From Intestinimonas sp. (GTDB taxonomy: Bacteria; Bacillota; Clostridia; Oscillospirales; Oscillospiraceae), in NCBI GenBank assembly GCA_022653075.1, contig JALCSB010000012.1, positions 21,150 to 85,149 on the forward strand: a stretch of 64,000 nucleotides of DNA, given 5' to 3'. Within the stretch, counting starts at the first letter, position 1; each line of letters starts with the position of its first letter. Below the pieces are notes generated by a model. The model had not been told where the DNA came from. It made no database searches and was given only the letters and a program-made list of their open reading frames with translations. The position numbers were made by a program, and so were the translations under genes. Positions 8,585 to 16,796 of this stretch are shown one piece after another.

Positions 8585-8915
8585 TCGGGACACCGCCTTC
8601 CTTTTCGTCGCCCAGAACGTACATTTCAATGGGGCGCATGGGCGCGCGGCTCGGCGCGGGCGTGAGGTTTGCGGGCTGCATATTCAGCTCGCGCGAGATA
8701 ATACCCTGCACCAGCCTGCCACAGGTCTGGCCCTGACACAGACCCATACCCGCCCGTAAAAACCGCCGCACCTCCGTAATGGTCCGCATGCCGTCGTGGA
8801 CGGCCCTGCGGATCTCGCCCTTGGTGATTTCCTCACAGCGGCAGATGATCAAATCGTCGTCAGGTGCAGGAACAAATTCACCAATGTCTTCGTTTCGGCT
8901 ATAGAGCTTGCTCAT
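8577..8915 (-). CDS. BFD-like [2Fe-2S]-binding subunit
   Basis: This is a 112-residue protein with a bacterioferritin-associated-ferredoxin-like domain. The four ligands are visible as IICRCEE (CxC) and, about 35 residues later, GLCQGQTCG (CxxxxC). In related dehydrogenases such as HcnB and octopine oxidase this domain is fused to the C-terminus of the NAD/FAD subunit; here it is a separate gene. It overlaps both neighbours by 4-8 bases, so it is made stoichiometrically with them. The tail after residue 80 is proline-rich and not recognisable. The role is inter-flavin electron transfer. Confidence 0.87.
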   Translation of the reverse strand: MSKLYSRNEDIGEFVPAPDDDLIICRCEEITKGEIRRAVHDGMRTITEVRRFLRAGMGLCQGQTCGRLVQGIISRELNMQPANLTPAPSRAPMRPIEMYVLGDEKEGGVPND

Positions 8916-10492
8916 ACCGCACCTCCCACTCTATACTGCCTTGCTCTCCCCGCCATCTGCGCCGGAACGCGGATAGTGAGCAGATTCGTCTGATCAAAAG
9001 CCGGAGCACTGCGCAGCGAAACCACCTCGCACGGGCACACAGGCGTTCCGCTGCGATCCAGAGCCATGCCTCTCTCTCCCGGCCTGGGAAGAGGCAGAAA
9101 CTCATACGGCATAGTGACTTCTGCAAATCCTTCGCCCACATCCTCATTGACTAAAAAAATAGCCTGGCCGGAGCAGGAGGCGACGCACATGCCGCAGCCG
9201 GAACACGATTTGCTTACGTCAACAGAAGGCAGGGCGGTGAGGTCCGCGCCGATCTTAATACAGCCCCTGGGGCAGGCGTCCTGGCAGGGGTTACAGGGAA
9301 TATTCTGTGTACATTCGATAACGGGGTGCAGCCCGGGCATATGGATCATGCCGGGATATGCCTCAAGCTCCGCCTCATCCATATAACCCTTCTGGAGAAG
9401 GTTCATAGAGATGGGCAGGCCCTCCTCCGTCTTTTTTGGAGCCTTGCCCCGGTTTTCCGGTGCGAACATCCCCTTTCTCAGGCTGGAAAGCGCCGCTTCA
9501 TACTGCTTCAACCGTTCATCCCGCTCAGCCGCGCCTAAAAAGCCCAGGCGTTCGGCAACAGCGGCACCTGCGATGCGCCCTTCGATCATGGCGGAGGATG
9601 CCTCTTCAATACCGCTGACGTCGCCCGCCACATAGACCCCGGGCAGAGACGTCTGCCCGGTTTTGTCGCAGACCGGAGCATAACCGGTAGGTGCCTGCGT
9701 CATCTCACAGCCTGCCATTTTGCACAACTGGCTCATAGGCGACAGACCGACGGCCAGACAGATGGTGTCCACCTCGAAGTGTTTTTCCGTACCCGGTATG
9801 GGTTTGAAGCTGTGGTCTACCTCCGCGATGACCACGCCGGTGACAAATTCTTCGCCCTCCGCCCGTACAATGGTGTGGCTAAGGTAAAAGGGCACGCTGC
9901 AACGCGCGACTTTCGCGGCGTGAACGCCGTATCCACCCACCCGGGGAGCGGCGTCCACCAGGGCGGCAAGCTCGCAGCCGGCCTGTAAAAGCTGATAGGA
10001 GACCACAAGGCCCACGTTGCCGGTACCCAGCATCAGGATGCGCTTGCCGGGCTTGATATGGTGCAGGTTCATCATGGTCTGCGCCGCACCGGCGCCGATG
10101 ACGCCGGGAAGCGTCCAGCCGGGAAAGGGGACCATGTTTTCACTGGCGCCCGTAGCGATCAGAATTGCGTCGCCTTTCACATGGACGATTTCGTTGCCGA
10201 TCCGTACCGTAACCTCCCGCTGGCGAAACAGGCCGATGACAGTGGCGTTTAAAATCACTTTGACGCCGCACGCGGACGCCTCTTTAAGCAGGTTTTCCCC
10301 GATGCGGAAGCCCCGGATTTTGGCATTGTGTTCCTTGGAGCCGAAAAACTTATGGATTTGCTTGAAAAGCTGGCCGCCCGGCCTGGAATTTTCATCAAAT
10401 ACCACGACGGTAAGCCCGCATTTTGCCGCCTCAATGGCCGCGGAAAGCCCGCTGGGCCCTGCGCCCACGACGACCAAATCATATCTCTCCAT
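8912..10492 (-). CDS. NAD(P)/FAD-dependent oxidoreductase subunit with two [4Fe-4S] motifs (HcnB/OoxA-like)
   Basis: This is a 526-residue flavoprotein. Residues 1-330 form a disulfide-reductase-type two-dinucleotide fold: GAGPSGLSAAIEAAKCG, the diagnostic RPGGQLFKQIHKFFGS, a second GxGxxG as MLGTGNVGLVVSYQL, and GVYVAGDVSGIEEASSAMIE near the FAD. The C-terminal part carries two Cys clusters, CNPCQDACPRGC and CSGCGMCVASC, a ferredoxin-like pair. The archetypes of this family (HcnB, OoxA) instead end in a BFD domain, which here is the next gene. The enzyme probably takes electrons from the DAO subunit. The extra ferredoxin-like domain would suit transfer to ferredoxin or NAD in an anaerobe rather than to a respiratory chain. 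Confidence 0.88.
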   Translation of the reverse strand: MERYDLVVVGAGPSGLSAAIEAAKCGLTVVVFDENSRPGGQLFKQIHKFFGSKEHNAKIRGFRIGENLLKEASACGVKVILNATVIGLFRQREVTVRIGNEIVHVKGDAILIATGASENMVPFPGWTLPGVIGAGAAQTMMNLHHIKPGKRILMLGTGNVGLVVSYQLLQAGCELAALVDAAPRVGGYGVHAAKVARCSVPFYLSHTIVRAEGEEFVTGVVIAEVDHSFKPIPGTEKHFEVDTICLAVGLSPMSQLCKMAGCEMTQAPTGYAPVCDKTGQTSLPGVYVAGDVSGIEEASSAMIEGRIAGAAVAERLGFLGAAERDERLKQYEAALSSLRKGMFAPENRGKAPKKTEEGLPISMNLLQKGYMDEAELEAYPGMIHMPGLHPVIECTQNIPCNPCQDACPRGCIKIGADLTALPSVDVSKSCSGCGMCVASCSGQAIFLVNEDVGEGFAEVTMPYEFLPLPRPGERGMALDRSGTPVCPCEVVSLRSAPAFDQTNLLTIRVPAQMAGRARQYRVGGAV

Positions 10493-10829
10493 TTTTATTA
10501 CACCGCCTTATTTCCTGGTATGGCTGTGCGCTGACGCCGTATTGGGTCTGCACACGCATGCCCTCCCGCAGCGGGGTAATACAGGTGCGTACATTTGGCG
10601 TGCCGTCCACGATCATAACGCAATCGGTGCACCTGCCAATAGCGCAAAAGATGCCCCGGGGTTTGTGCTGCTTCGCCGTATAGCGGTGGACCATCACGCC
10701 GGCCGCCTTAAGCGCGGCGGCGATGGGCTCGCCTTCATAGCCGGTTAGTTCCCTGCCGTCGAGGGTAAAGGTGACGAGCCGTCTCTCCTCTGTGCTGCCC
10801 AGAATAGGGTGTTCTTGAATTCTCAACAT
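10479..10829 (-). CDS. [2Fe-2S] ferredoxin-like subunit (HcnA/LhpF-like)
   Basis: This is a small subunit of about 116 residues. It has a plant-ferredoxin-like fold and the ligand pattern GIFCAIGRCTDCVMIVDG followed by RTC. The open frame runs further upstream, but the ATG at 10829 follows GGGAGGG and matches the family N-terminus. It overlaps the flavoprotein gene by 14 bases. Together with the DAO, NAD/FAD and BFD subunits it forms the standard set of an HcnABC/opine-oxidase/hydroxyproline-dehydrogenase-type complex. It probably carries electrons between the flavins. Confidence 0.87.
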   Translation of the reverse strand: MLRIQEHPILGSTEERRLVTFTLDGRELTGYEGEPIAAALKAAGVMVHRYTAKQHKPRGIFCAIGRCTDCVMIVDGTPNVRTCITPLREGMRVQTQYGVSAQPYQEIRRCNKNGEI

Positions 10830-10845
10830 GCGCGCATCCCTCCCA

Positions 10846-12147
10846 TTACAAGCTTTTGCCGGCGGCGAAGCCAAAGCCCTCGCCGAAAACAAGGTCGCTG
10901 CCTGCAAGCGGAATGCCCGTCATGGCACAGCTCTCCAATGTTAAGGAACGCAGATCCTCCCGCTCAAGATTCTGGAGCTTGGTTTTCCCGGCCGCTTTTG
11001 CAAGGAGGACAGCCTCTTCCGTCATGGCCTTGATGTAGTTGGCCACCTTATGGGCGGCCTCGTCGATGTCCAGCTTTGCCACCAACTCGGGGTCCTGCGT
11101 GCCGATACCGAAGGCGCAGCGCCCCGCCTGACAGTTCATGCAGACGCGGCAGCCCATGGCCACCATCGCCGCCGTACCGATGGCTATCGCATCGGCACCG
11201 ATGGCCAGCGCTTTTGCCAGATCCGCCCCGTCTTTGACTCCACCGGAGACGATGAGACTGACCCGGTCTTTTGCGCCGATCTCCTCCAGGGTGCGTACCG
11301 CCTGGACGGCGGCGGGCAGGATAGGGATACCCAGATGATCCGCCGCCATGACGGGAGCGGCGCCGGTACCGGCGGTGCAACCGTCCAGAATAATCCCGTC
11401 AAAGCCCGCCTTAACGGCTATTTTGATGTCCTCGCGGACCCGAGCGGCGGCAATTTTGGCGAAAATCGGCGGAGTATGTCCGCCTGTATTCTTGTGCAGC
11501 ATTTCGCGGAGCTGCTCGATTTTCACCACCAAATCGTCGGCGCCGAAGCTGTCACCGCTGCGGGGATGGGAGTGCAGATCGATACCGGCGGGGATCTGTC
11601 GGATCTTGGAGATTTCCTCGGTGATTTTGGCGCCCATCAGGTGCCCGGCCAGCCCCGGTTTTGCACCGATGCCGAACAGAATTTCCAGCATATCGGCTTT
11701 AAAAAGCAGATCTTTGTGAAAACCCATGCGGCTGGCCAAAATCTGAATGGACTGGCGGTAGGAGTTTTCCATCTCTTCAGGAAGGCAGCCGCCTTCCCCG
11801 TTTGAAATCACGGTCCCCACCAGCGACGTCGCCTTGGCCAGCGCAATTTTCGCATGCTTGCTCAGTGCGCCAAAGGACATGCCCGCGATCATCACCGGGG
11901 TTTCGATCACGAGCGGGTTTTCCGCCGCCGGACCGAGCACCGTACGGGTGGAGCAGGACTCGCGATAGGTGTCGATGGGCATGCGGGTCAGCTGCCCGGG
12001 CAGAATCATGAGGTCGTCGAAATTAGGGACCCTGCGGGGAGAACCACATCCGCGGATGCGGTACTTACCGTTTTCCGCCTTATATTGAATTTCGGAGATC
12101 ACCTGGTTCGACCAGGTGCCTTTTTCCGGATTCACGATTTTTGCCAT
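10846..12147 (-). CDS. FMN-dependent glutamate-synthase-like protein (GlxD / MgsC-like)
   Basis: This 433-residue protein corresponds to the central FMN/TIM-barrel domain of glutamate synthase large subunit. It carries TPVMIAGMSFGALS near the N-terminus, ISNGEGGCLPEE, IILDGCTAGTGAAP and SGGVKDGADLAKALAIGADA in the FMN site, and RVCMNCQAGRCAFGIG in the Fe-S cluster region. Separate genes for the amidotransferase, this FMN domain and the GXGXG domain are characteristic of GlxBCD and of N-methylglutamate synthase MgsABC, not of ordinary GltB. In MgsABC the FMN subunit reduces the 2-oxoglutarate adduct to N-methylglutamate. Its product here is inferred to be an N-substituted glutamate or glutamate itself. 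Confidence 0.9.
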   Translation of the reverse strand: MAKIVNPEKGTWSNQVISEIQYKAENGKYRIRGCGSPRRVPNFDDLMILPGQLTRMPIDTYRESCSTRTVLGPAAENPLVIETPVMIAGMSFGALSKHAKIALAKATSLVGTVISNGEGGCLPEEMENSYRQSIQILASRMGFHKDLLFKADMLEILFGIGAKPGLAGHLMGAKITEEISKIRQIPAGIDLHSHPRSGDSFGADDLVVKIEQLREMLHKNTGGHTPPIFAKIAAARVREDIKIAVKAGFDGIILDGCTAGTGAAPVMAADHLGIPILPAAVQAVRTLEEIGAKDRVSLIVSGGVKDGADLAKALAIGADAIAIGTAAMVAMGCRVCMNCQAGRCAFGIGTQDPELVAKLDIDEAAHKVANYIKAMTEEAVLLAKAAGKTKLQNLEREDLRSLTLESCAMTGIPLAGSDLVFGEGFGFAAGKSL

Positions 12148-12149
12148 AC

Positions 12150-12875
12150 TTATTCGCCTCTTTTCTTTGCGGCTTTTTCAGGCTCTAGAATGGGGCGGAA
12201 CAGCGTATATTTGTGCTTGCCTGCGGCATCCAGAACGGGGCGTATCACATGGAACTGTTTCCCCTCCGCGTCAAACCCGTATTCAGCAAACAGAGCATCC
12301 AGTTCCGCCGCCTCTTCCTCCGTGATCTCACTGTACGCCACATTTCCACCGAGTTTACCGGCGGCGCCGGGATCGCGGGTGAAGATTTTACCCTCATACA
12401 TGCTTTCCCCGGCCCCAAGGCCAAGGGAGCCGAGTACAATCAGTTCTCCGCCCATGGCCATCTGGCCCGCCCAGCGCTCGGCGCTGCCGCCGATGATAAT
12501 ATGCCCGCCCTTCATGCCGTAACCGACCCGGGTGCCGGTGCTGCCGTAGACCACCAGATCACCTCCGGCGATATAGGTACCCACGTTGCAGCCGGTGTTC
12601 TGCTCAACGATCAGCTTTCCGCTGACCATATTGTCACCCGCGTACCAGCCCACGTTGCCTTTTACCCGCACTTCGGCGTTTTCCAGGTAACTGCAGGTGT
12701 ACATGCCCGTGGAGTCCTCAATCGTCACCTTCACCGGCTGGTCGGTTCCGGCCAGTACATAGTGCATGGAGTGGACATTGGAAATCAGAATCTCTTTGGC
12801 CCCGTCTTCAATGGCCTTCCAGACCATGGGGTTAAAGTCCTTGTTTGCAACGGCCGAAGCGTCTATATGTTCCAT
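12150..12875 (-). CDS. GXGXG-domain glutamate-synthase-like protein (GlxC / MgsB-like)
   Basis: This 241-residue protein is made of the right-handed beta-helix GXGXG domain found at the C-terminus of glutamate synthase. Repeating glycine-containing turns are visible: GNVGWYAGDNMVSGKL, NTGCNVGTYIAGGDL, GSTGTRVGYGMKGGHI and GSLGLGAGESMYEGKI. In GltB this domain has a structural role beside the ammonia tunnel. The gene overlaps the amidotransferase gene by 13 bases and ends two bases before the FMN-domain gene, so the three encode one complex. As a free-standing protein it matches GlxC/MgsB. Confidence 0.9.
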   Translation of the reverse strand: MEHIDASAVANKDFNPMVWKAIEDGAKEILISNVHSMHYVLAGTDQPVKVTIEDSTGMYTCSYLENAEVRVKGNVGWYAGDNMVSGKLIVEQNTGCNVGTYIAGGDLVVYGSTGTRVGYGMKGGHIIIGGSAERWAGQMAMGGELIVLGSLGLGAGESMYEGKIFTRDPGAAGKLGGNVAYSEITEEEAAELDALFAEYGFDAEGKQFHVIRPVLDAAGKHKYTLFRPILEPEKAAKKRGE

Positions 12876-13759
12876 ACCCGAACCTCCCCCGGCTCCATTT
12901 CGTTGGCGAAAATATGCCCGTCGATGGCGGTAAACTCGATCTGCTCCGAGCCGAGCATCACGTAGTTATCCGTCTCCGCCACCAAAAGTGGCTTGATGCC
13001 CAGCTTATCCTTGACAAAGCCCATCTGAGTGGGGGTGGACGCGATGATGCAGTAAACCCCGTCCATCTGGTCGCCGGCATATTCCAGCGCCTTCTGGAGG
13101 TCGCCGTCAAACAGGGTCATCGCATAGGCGATCAGATGGCTGGCGGCCTCAGAGTCGTTGAGCGTCTTGAATTTAGCCCCCTTGGACTCAAGAAAACGCC
13201 GCATATTGAAATAATTCGTAAACTGTCCGTTATGTACAATAGCCAGCTCCGGATAAAACGGCGAGACGAAGGGATGGGCGGCATTTACGTCCTCCGCGCT
13301 CTCCGTCGCCATGCGGACGTGCCCGATACCGTGGCGGCACATATAGTTTTTAAGTTCATAGCGGCCGGTAAGATTTTCAATGAAACCGCCTTCTTTGTAA
13401 ACCTTGAAATGGCTGCTGATCGAATGGACGTCAAGTTCCTCGTCGCTGTTGATCTTCTCATGGAGCGCCTTGATTTTTTCGGGGTCCATATCCACGGCAA
13501 ATTCATAGCAAAGCTTATTCGTTATATTGGTCACGCTGGATTGGCTGAGGATGACGCCGCATTCCGCAATGTACTCTTTGAGATGGCCCAGAGCCTCCGC
13601 CTTCTGTAAGGTCACACGCAGGGTAACTTGCTCGGTGTCCTGAAAAACAGCCACTCCGGCGGCATCAGGACCGCGATGCTGAATCAGGGACAGCATGGTG
13701 ACAAGGTCCTGCGCAATATCCACCGGCGTCCTGCTGATAATACCCGCAATTCCACACAT
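12863..13759 (-). CDS. class II glutamine amidotransferase (GlxB / MgsA-like)
   Basis: This 298-residue N-terminal-nucleophile amidotransferase starts MCGIAGII, placing the catalytic Cys at position 2 after Met removal. Other conserved parts are LIQHRGPDAAGVAV, GIGHVRMATESAEDVNAAHP and LAIVHNGQFTNY, with the Asn/Gly of the oxyanion hole. It would hydrolyse glutamine or a gamma-glutamyl amide and pass ammonia or an amine to the synthase subunits. In N-methylglutamate synthase the same subunit releases methylamine from gamma-glutamylmethylamide. It lies 19 bases after the glutamine-synthetase-like gene, which could supply such an amide. Confidence 0.9.
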   Translation of the reverse strand: MCGIAGIISRTPVDIAQDLVTMLSLIQHRGPDAAGVAVFQDTEQVTLRVTLQKAEALGHLKEYIAECGVILSQSSVTNITNKLCYEFAVDMDPEKIKALHEKINSDEELDVHSISSHFKVYKEGGFIENLTGRYELKNYMCRHGIGHVRMATESAEDVNAAHPFVSPFYPELAIVHNGQFTNYFNMRRFLESKGAKFKTLNDSEAASHLIAYAMTLFDGDLQKALEYAGDQMDGVYCIIASTPTQMGFVKDKLGIKPLLVAETDNYVMLGSEQIEFTAIDGHIFANEMEPGEVRVWNI

Positions 13760-13778
13760 CTGAGTTCACTCCAATTCC

Positions 13779-15143
13779 TTATACATGGTAGGAATATGTA
13801 TCCATTTCCCAGTCGGTAACCGACTTTTTATACTGTTCTACCTCATACATCTTCATTGAGCTGAACAGCTCGGTCAGCTCGGGGGAGAACTGCTTGGAGA
13901 ACCACTCGTCGTTTTGCAGCTCATTCACGGCCCGGAACAGACTTCTCGGCACGGTACCGCACTCGCCCTGCCGCACTTTGTCGTGGTACAGGTCGGTGAT
14001 GATTTTTGCGGGAGGCTCAATTTTGTTCTTGATCCCATCCAATGCCGCAGCCAGGATTGCGCCCAGGCCGAGATAGGGATTGCAGGCTGCCGATGCGGCG
14101 CGGACCTCAAGCCGGGCCCCCTTGCCGCGTTCCCTGGGAATGCGAACGTAAGAGGTGCGGTTATCCATACCCCAGCCAAGATAGATGGGGGCGAAGGAAT
14201 CCGGCTGATATCGCTTATAGCAGTTGACCGTGGGAGCCAGAAAAGCGGACATGCCGCAGCCGTGCTTCAAAATGCCGCCGATCATGTAGCGCAGCGTGTC
14301 ACTGATTCCATCCTCGCCGTTCTGGTCGTCACAGATGTTTTTTCCTGTCTCCAGATCGTTAAGGGACAGATGGAAGTGACAGCCGCTGCCGCCGCCCGCG
14401 CCTTTGGGCTTTGCCATAAAGGTGACCATCATGTCGTTCATCTCCGCGATATCCTTGCACAGTTCCTTGAAGAGGGACGATTCATCGGCGGCACGGACCG
14501 CGCTGGCATGCTTCCAGTTGTACTCGTACTGGCCGGGGAAATACTCGTGGTTCATGAACAGCACATTATAGTCCATATGCTTGAAAGTATCCGTAATCTG
14601 ATAAAGGAAGTTCTTGGGGTCGGTGCGCTCGTTGGCGGTATAGCAGTTGGAGTTCTGATTGGTATAGGGAACGTAGGCTCCATTTGCATCTTTTTTGTAA
14701 ACGAAAAATTCCAGCTCGCACGCGGCAATGGGGTCATAGCCCATCTTAAAGTATTCATCCACGACTTGCTTTAAAAAACCGCGGGGCGAAACGCGCATGG
14801 GTGCGCCGTTGTAGTAGACGTCGCCCAACATGACCGCTGTCTTGTTGGCAAACGGCAACGGTGTAAAGGTGGACGGGTCCGGAATCACCGTCATGTCGTT
14901 GCTGGTGGAAGGGAGATAGTCGGTGGAAAGAATGCTGTTGTCGTATTCCATGCCCATGGAGGCGGCGCAGAATGCCACGCCGTCCTTGATTTCATCCAGC
15001 ATCTCCACCGGCAGCAGCTTCCCGCGCTGAACGCCCAGCAGGTCGGTATACTCCAGTCGGAGCATCTCGATGCCCTTGTCCTGAATCATTTTTTCGATCT
15101 CAGAAAAGGTTAAAATCTCCTGTTTTGTAAATTTGTCTTTCAA
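13779..15143 (-). CDS. glutamine-synthetase-family ligase, probable glutamate-amine ligase (GlnT/GMAS-like)
   Basis: This protein of about 454 residues has the full GS fold: beta-grasp N-terminus, AACELEFFVY metal ligands, GGGSGCHFHLSL at the ATP site, NCYKRYQPDSFAP in place of canonical NSYKRL, and RLEVRAASAACNPYLGLGA near the C-terminus. The RYQPxSFAP and WGMDNRT versions are seen in GlnT, PuuA and gamma-glutamylmethylamide synthetase rather than in biosynthetic GlnA. The open frame starts inside the permease gene, but a TTG at 15143 lies nine bases after GAGGAG and is preferred. Lying directly upstream of an MgsABC-like set, it most likely joins an amine to glutamate. Ordinary glutamine synthesis cannot be excluded. 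Confidence 0.85.
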   Translation of the reverse strand: MKDKFTKQEILTFSEIEKMIQDKGIEMLRLEYTDLLGVQRGKLLPVEMLDEIKDGVAFCAASMGMEYDNSILSTDYLPSTSNDMTVIPDPSTFTPLPFANKTAVMLGDVYYNGAPMRVSPRGFLKQVVDEYFKMGYDPIAACELEFFVYKKDANGAYVPYTNQNSNCYTANERTDPKNFLYQITDTFKHMDYNVLFMNHEYFPGQYEYNWKHASAVRAADESSLFKELCKDIAEMNDMMVTFMAKPKGAGGGSGCHFHLSLNDLETGKNICDDQNGEDGISDTLRYMIGGILKHGCGMSAFLAPTVNCYKRYQPDSFAPIYLGWGMDNRTSYVRIPRERGKGARLEVRAASAACNPYLGLGAILAAALDGIKNKIEPPAKIITDLYHDKVRQGECGTVPRSLFRAVNELQNDEWFSKQFSPELTELFSSMKMYEVEQYKKSVTDWEMDTYSYHV

Positions 15144-15159
15144 AGGGACCACACTCCTC

Positions 15160-16584
15160 TCACGATTGCTCGGTTGCAGGGTTTGCATCATAGGTAACCA
15201 GTTCTTCGAAGGTTGTTTTGCCCGCGTTGATCACGGCCAGATCAACCGGTTTGAAAGGCTTCGCCTTCATCACCCCGCAGGTCCAAACGAAGGCATAGAC
15301 CACAAGCAGGGCAAAAAGTACGCCGAAAATTTTGAAAATCAGGATACGGGTGTCACCGTCTGCAATGAACCAGATCATATAAATGTTGCCCAGGATGCCG
15401 ACGATCTGCGGAATACCGGCAAAGGTCAGCTTCTTATTGCGGGGGGCGTTGGGATAGCGGTGACGCAGGACCAGAACCGAGGCATGGATAAGAATGTAAG
15501 TAACCAGCCAAAAACAGGAGGCGGCCAGGATGACGAAGGTGATGCCGCTTGTCATGGCAATGTTGGAAAGGAGCAGGGCGGCGTCCAGCACGCCCATGAG
15601 AATGAGGCCGTTTACGGCGGCGCCGTGATGGTTGGTTTTGGAGAGAACTTTGGGCATCATGCCCTCTTCCGCCATGCCCATGAGAATCTTGGACGTGGAT
15701 ACGTAGACGGTGTTCATAGTACTAACAGCGGCTAAAATGGTGACAAATCCCATCCAGTACTTGCCGGGCGCACCAAAAAGATTTTCAGCAAAGGTCATAT
15801 GGGGCGTCCCGCTGGGGTCCGCGGCCAGGACGCTGAGGTCGACATAGTTTGCCATGGCGTTACCGAGAACAGCCTGCACCACAAACAGAAGCACAAGCCC
15901 CAGCATCATGGCGAGGAGAACGTCCCGCTTGGGGTTTTTCATGTCTTTCGCCACGGGAATGACAAATTCAACGCCGATGTACAGCCAGAATGCCAGCGCC
16001 GACAGGCTCATGAGAGGGCCGAAGCCGGAGACGGCGGGGGCGGACTGCTGGGCGGCCGAAATCAAGGTGCCGGTACCCAGGCCCAGGGAGCCGAGTATGC
16101 CGAACAGGGCCATGGAGCCGATTAGCAGAATAACCACCAGGTTTTGGACCTTGGAAAAAACGTCGACGCCGAAGCAGTTGATGATAAAAAAGAACGCGAG
16201 AACCAGCATGGAAATAATCCTCGGATCAAGGCCGGGAAAGAACAGCTGGCAGAGCACCACGCCGCACATGGCCAGTTCTGCCGTGGAGGCGAGCACCATT
16301 GTGATAACGTATGCGGAGACGTTGCCGACAATGGAGGGTACCGGACCAAAACTGGTCAACAAATACTGCCCAGTGCCGCCGTCCACGCCTGGCATCATCC
16401 GGTGCAGCTCACCGAAAGAAAGAGCAATAAACGAGTTGAGAATCATAACGATGAACAGTGGAATGATGAATGCTTTGCCGGCAAGCCCGATGCCGGTTCC
16501 AAGTGAGACCAGACAACTGGTTGCAACAATCAGGCCAACGCATACAGCTACACCGCTGCCCAACCCCAGTTTTTTTCCCTTCAC
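15160..16584 (-). CDS. APC-superfamily amino acid/polyamine/amine permease
   Basis: This is a 474-residue membrane protein with about 12 hydrophobic segments. The first carries the APC-type glycine-rich helix GLVSLGTGIGLAGKAF-like pattern, and MPGVDGGTGQYLLTSFGP follows. The frame is open from 16620, but a GTG at 16584 sits six bases after AGGTGG and gives a normal N-terminus. It is the first gene of the amine operon and presumably imports the amine or amino acid that the downstream enzymes use. The family does not tell the substrate. It is preceded by a promoter and a terminator-like hairpin. Confidence 0.88.
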   Translation of the reverse strand: MKGKKLGLGSGVAVCVGLIVATSCLVSLGTGIGLAGKAFIIPLFIVMILNSFIALSFGELHRMMPGVDGGTGQYLLTSFGPVPSIVGNVSAYVITMVLASTAELAMCGVVLCQLFFPGLDPRIISMLVLAFFFIINCFGVDVFSKVQNLVVILLIGSMALFGILGSLGLGTGTLISAAQQSAPAVSGFGPLMSLSALAFWLYIGVEFVIPVAKDMKNPKRDVLLAMMLGLVLLFVVQAVLGNAMANYVDLSVLAADPSGTPHMTFAENLFGAPGKYWMGFVTILAAVSTMNTVYVSTSKILMGMAEEGMMPKVLSKTNHHGAAVNGLILMGVLDAALLLSNIAMTSGITFVILAASCFWLVTYILIHASVLVLRHRYPNAPRNKKLTFAGIPQIVGILGNIYMIWFIADGDTRILIFKIFGVLFALLVVYAFVWTCGVMKAKPFKPVDLAVINAGKTTFEELVTYDANPATEQS

Positions 16585-16620
16585 AAAAAACCACCTCTTT
16601 TTCCAAAAATAAAAAAACAA

Positions 16621-16655
16621 AGGCAGCAGGGACCTTGTTGACGTCCTTGCTGCCT
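16621..16655 (-). terminator. terminator-like hairpin in the leader of the amine operon (possible attenuator)
   Basis: A 13-bp stem with one G-U pair (16621-16633 with 16643-16655) is followed on the minus strand by TTTGTTTTTTTATTTTT, a textbook intrinsic terminator. It lies between the predicted operon promoter and the permease ribosome-binding site, about 35 bases before the GTG start. The upstream regulator gene already has its own terminator, so this one would act on the operon's own transcript. Confidence 0.8.
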
Positions 16656-16667
16656 CATGTTGTAGTA

Positions 16668-16696
16668 AGTGTACCTCAGAACCAATTATATGTCAA
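16668..16696 (-). promoter_or_regulatory. predicted promoter of the amine operon
   Basis: On the minus strand TTGACA (16691-16696) is followed after exactly 17 bases by TACACT (16668-16673). An overlapping TATAAT next to the -35 box could be an alternative -10. A 10-bp palindrome CAATTAATTG at 16722-16731, just upstream, is a candidate regulator site. Confidence 0.6.
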
Positions 16697-16754
16697 CATT
16701 TATTCTAGATAAAATTATTGGCAATTAATTGACCTGTTAAACCTATATAAAAAT

Positions 16755-16784
16755 ACTCTGCAAAGCACACACGCTTTGCAGAGT
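16755..16784 (-). terminator. terminator of the HTH regulator gene
   Basis: A 12-bp perfect stem (16755-16766 with 16773-16784) is followed on the minus strand by ATTTTTATA. It lies 12 bases past the regulator's stop codon. Confidence 0.8.
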
Positions 16785-16796
16785 TCTTACAGATAA

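Noticed and set aside
13779..15191. Start of the GS-like gene at ATG 15191
   Set aside because: It would lie inside the permease gene and add 16 residues unlike GS. The TTG at 15143 has a well-spaced GAGGAG.
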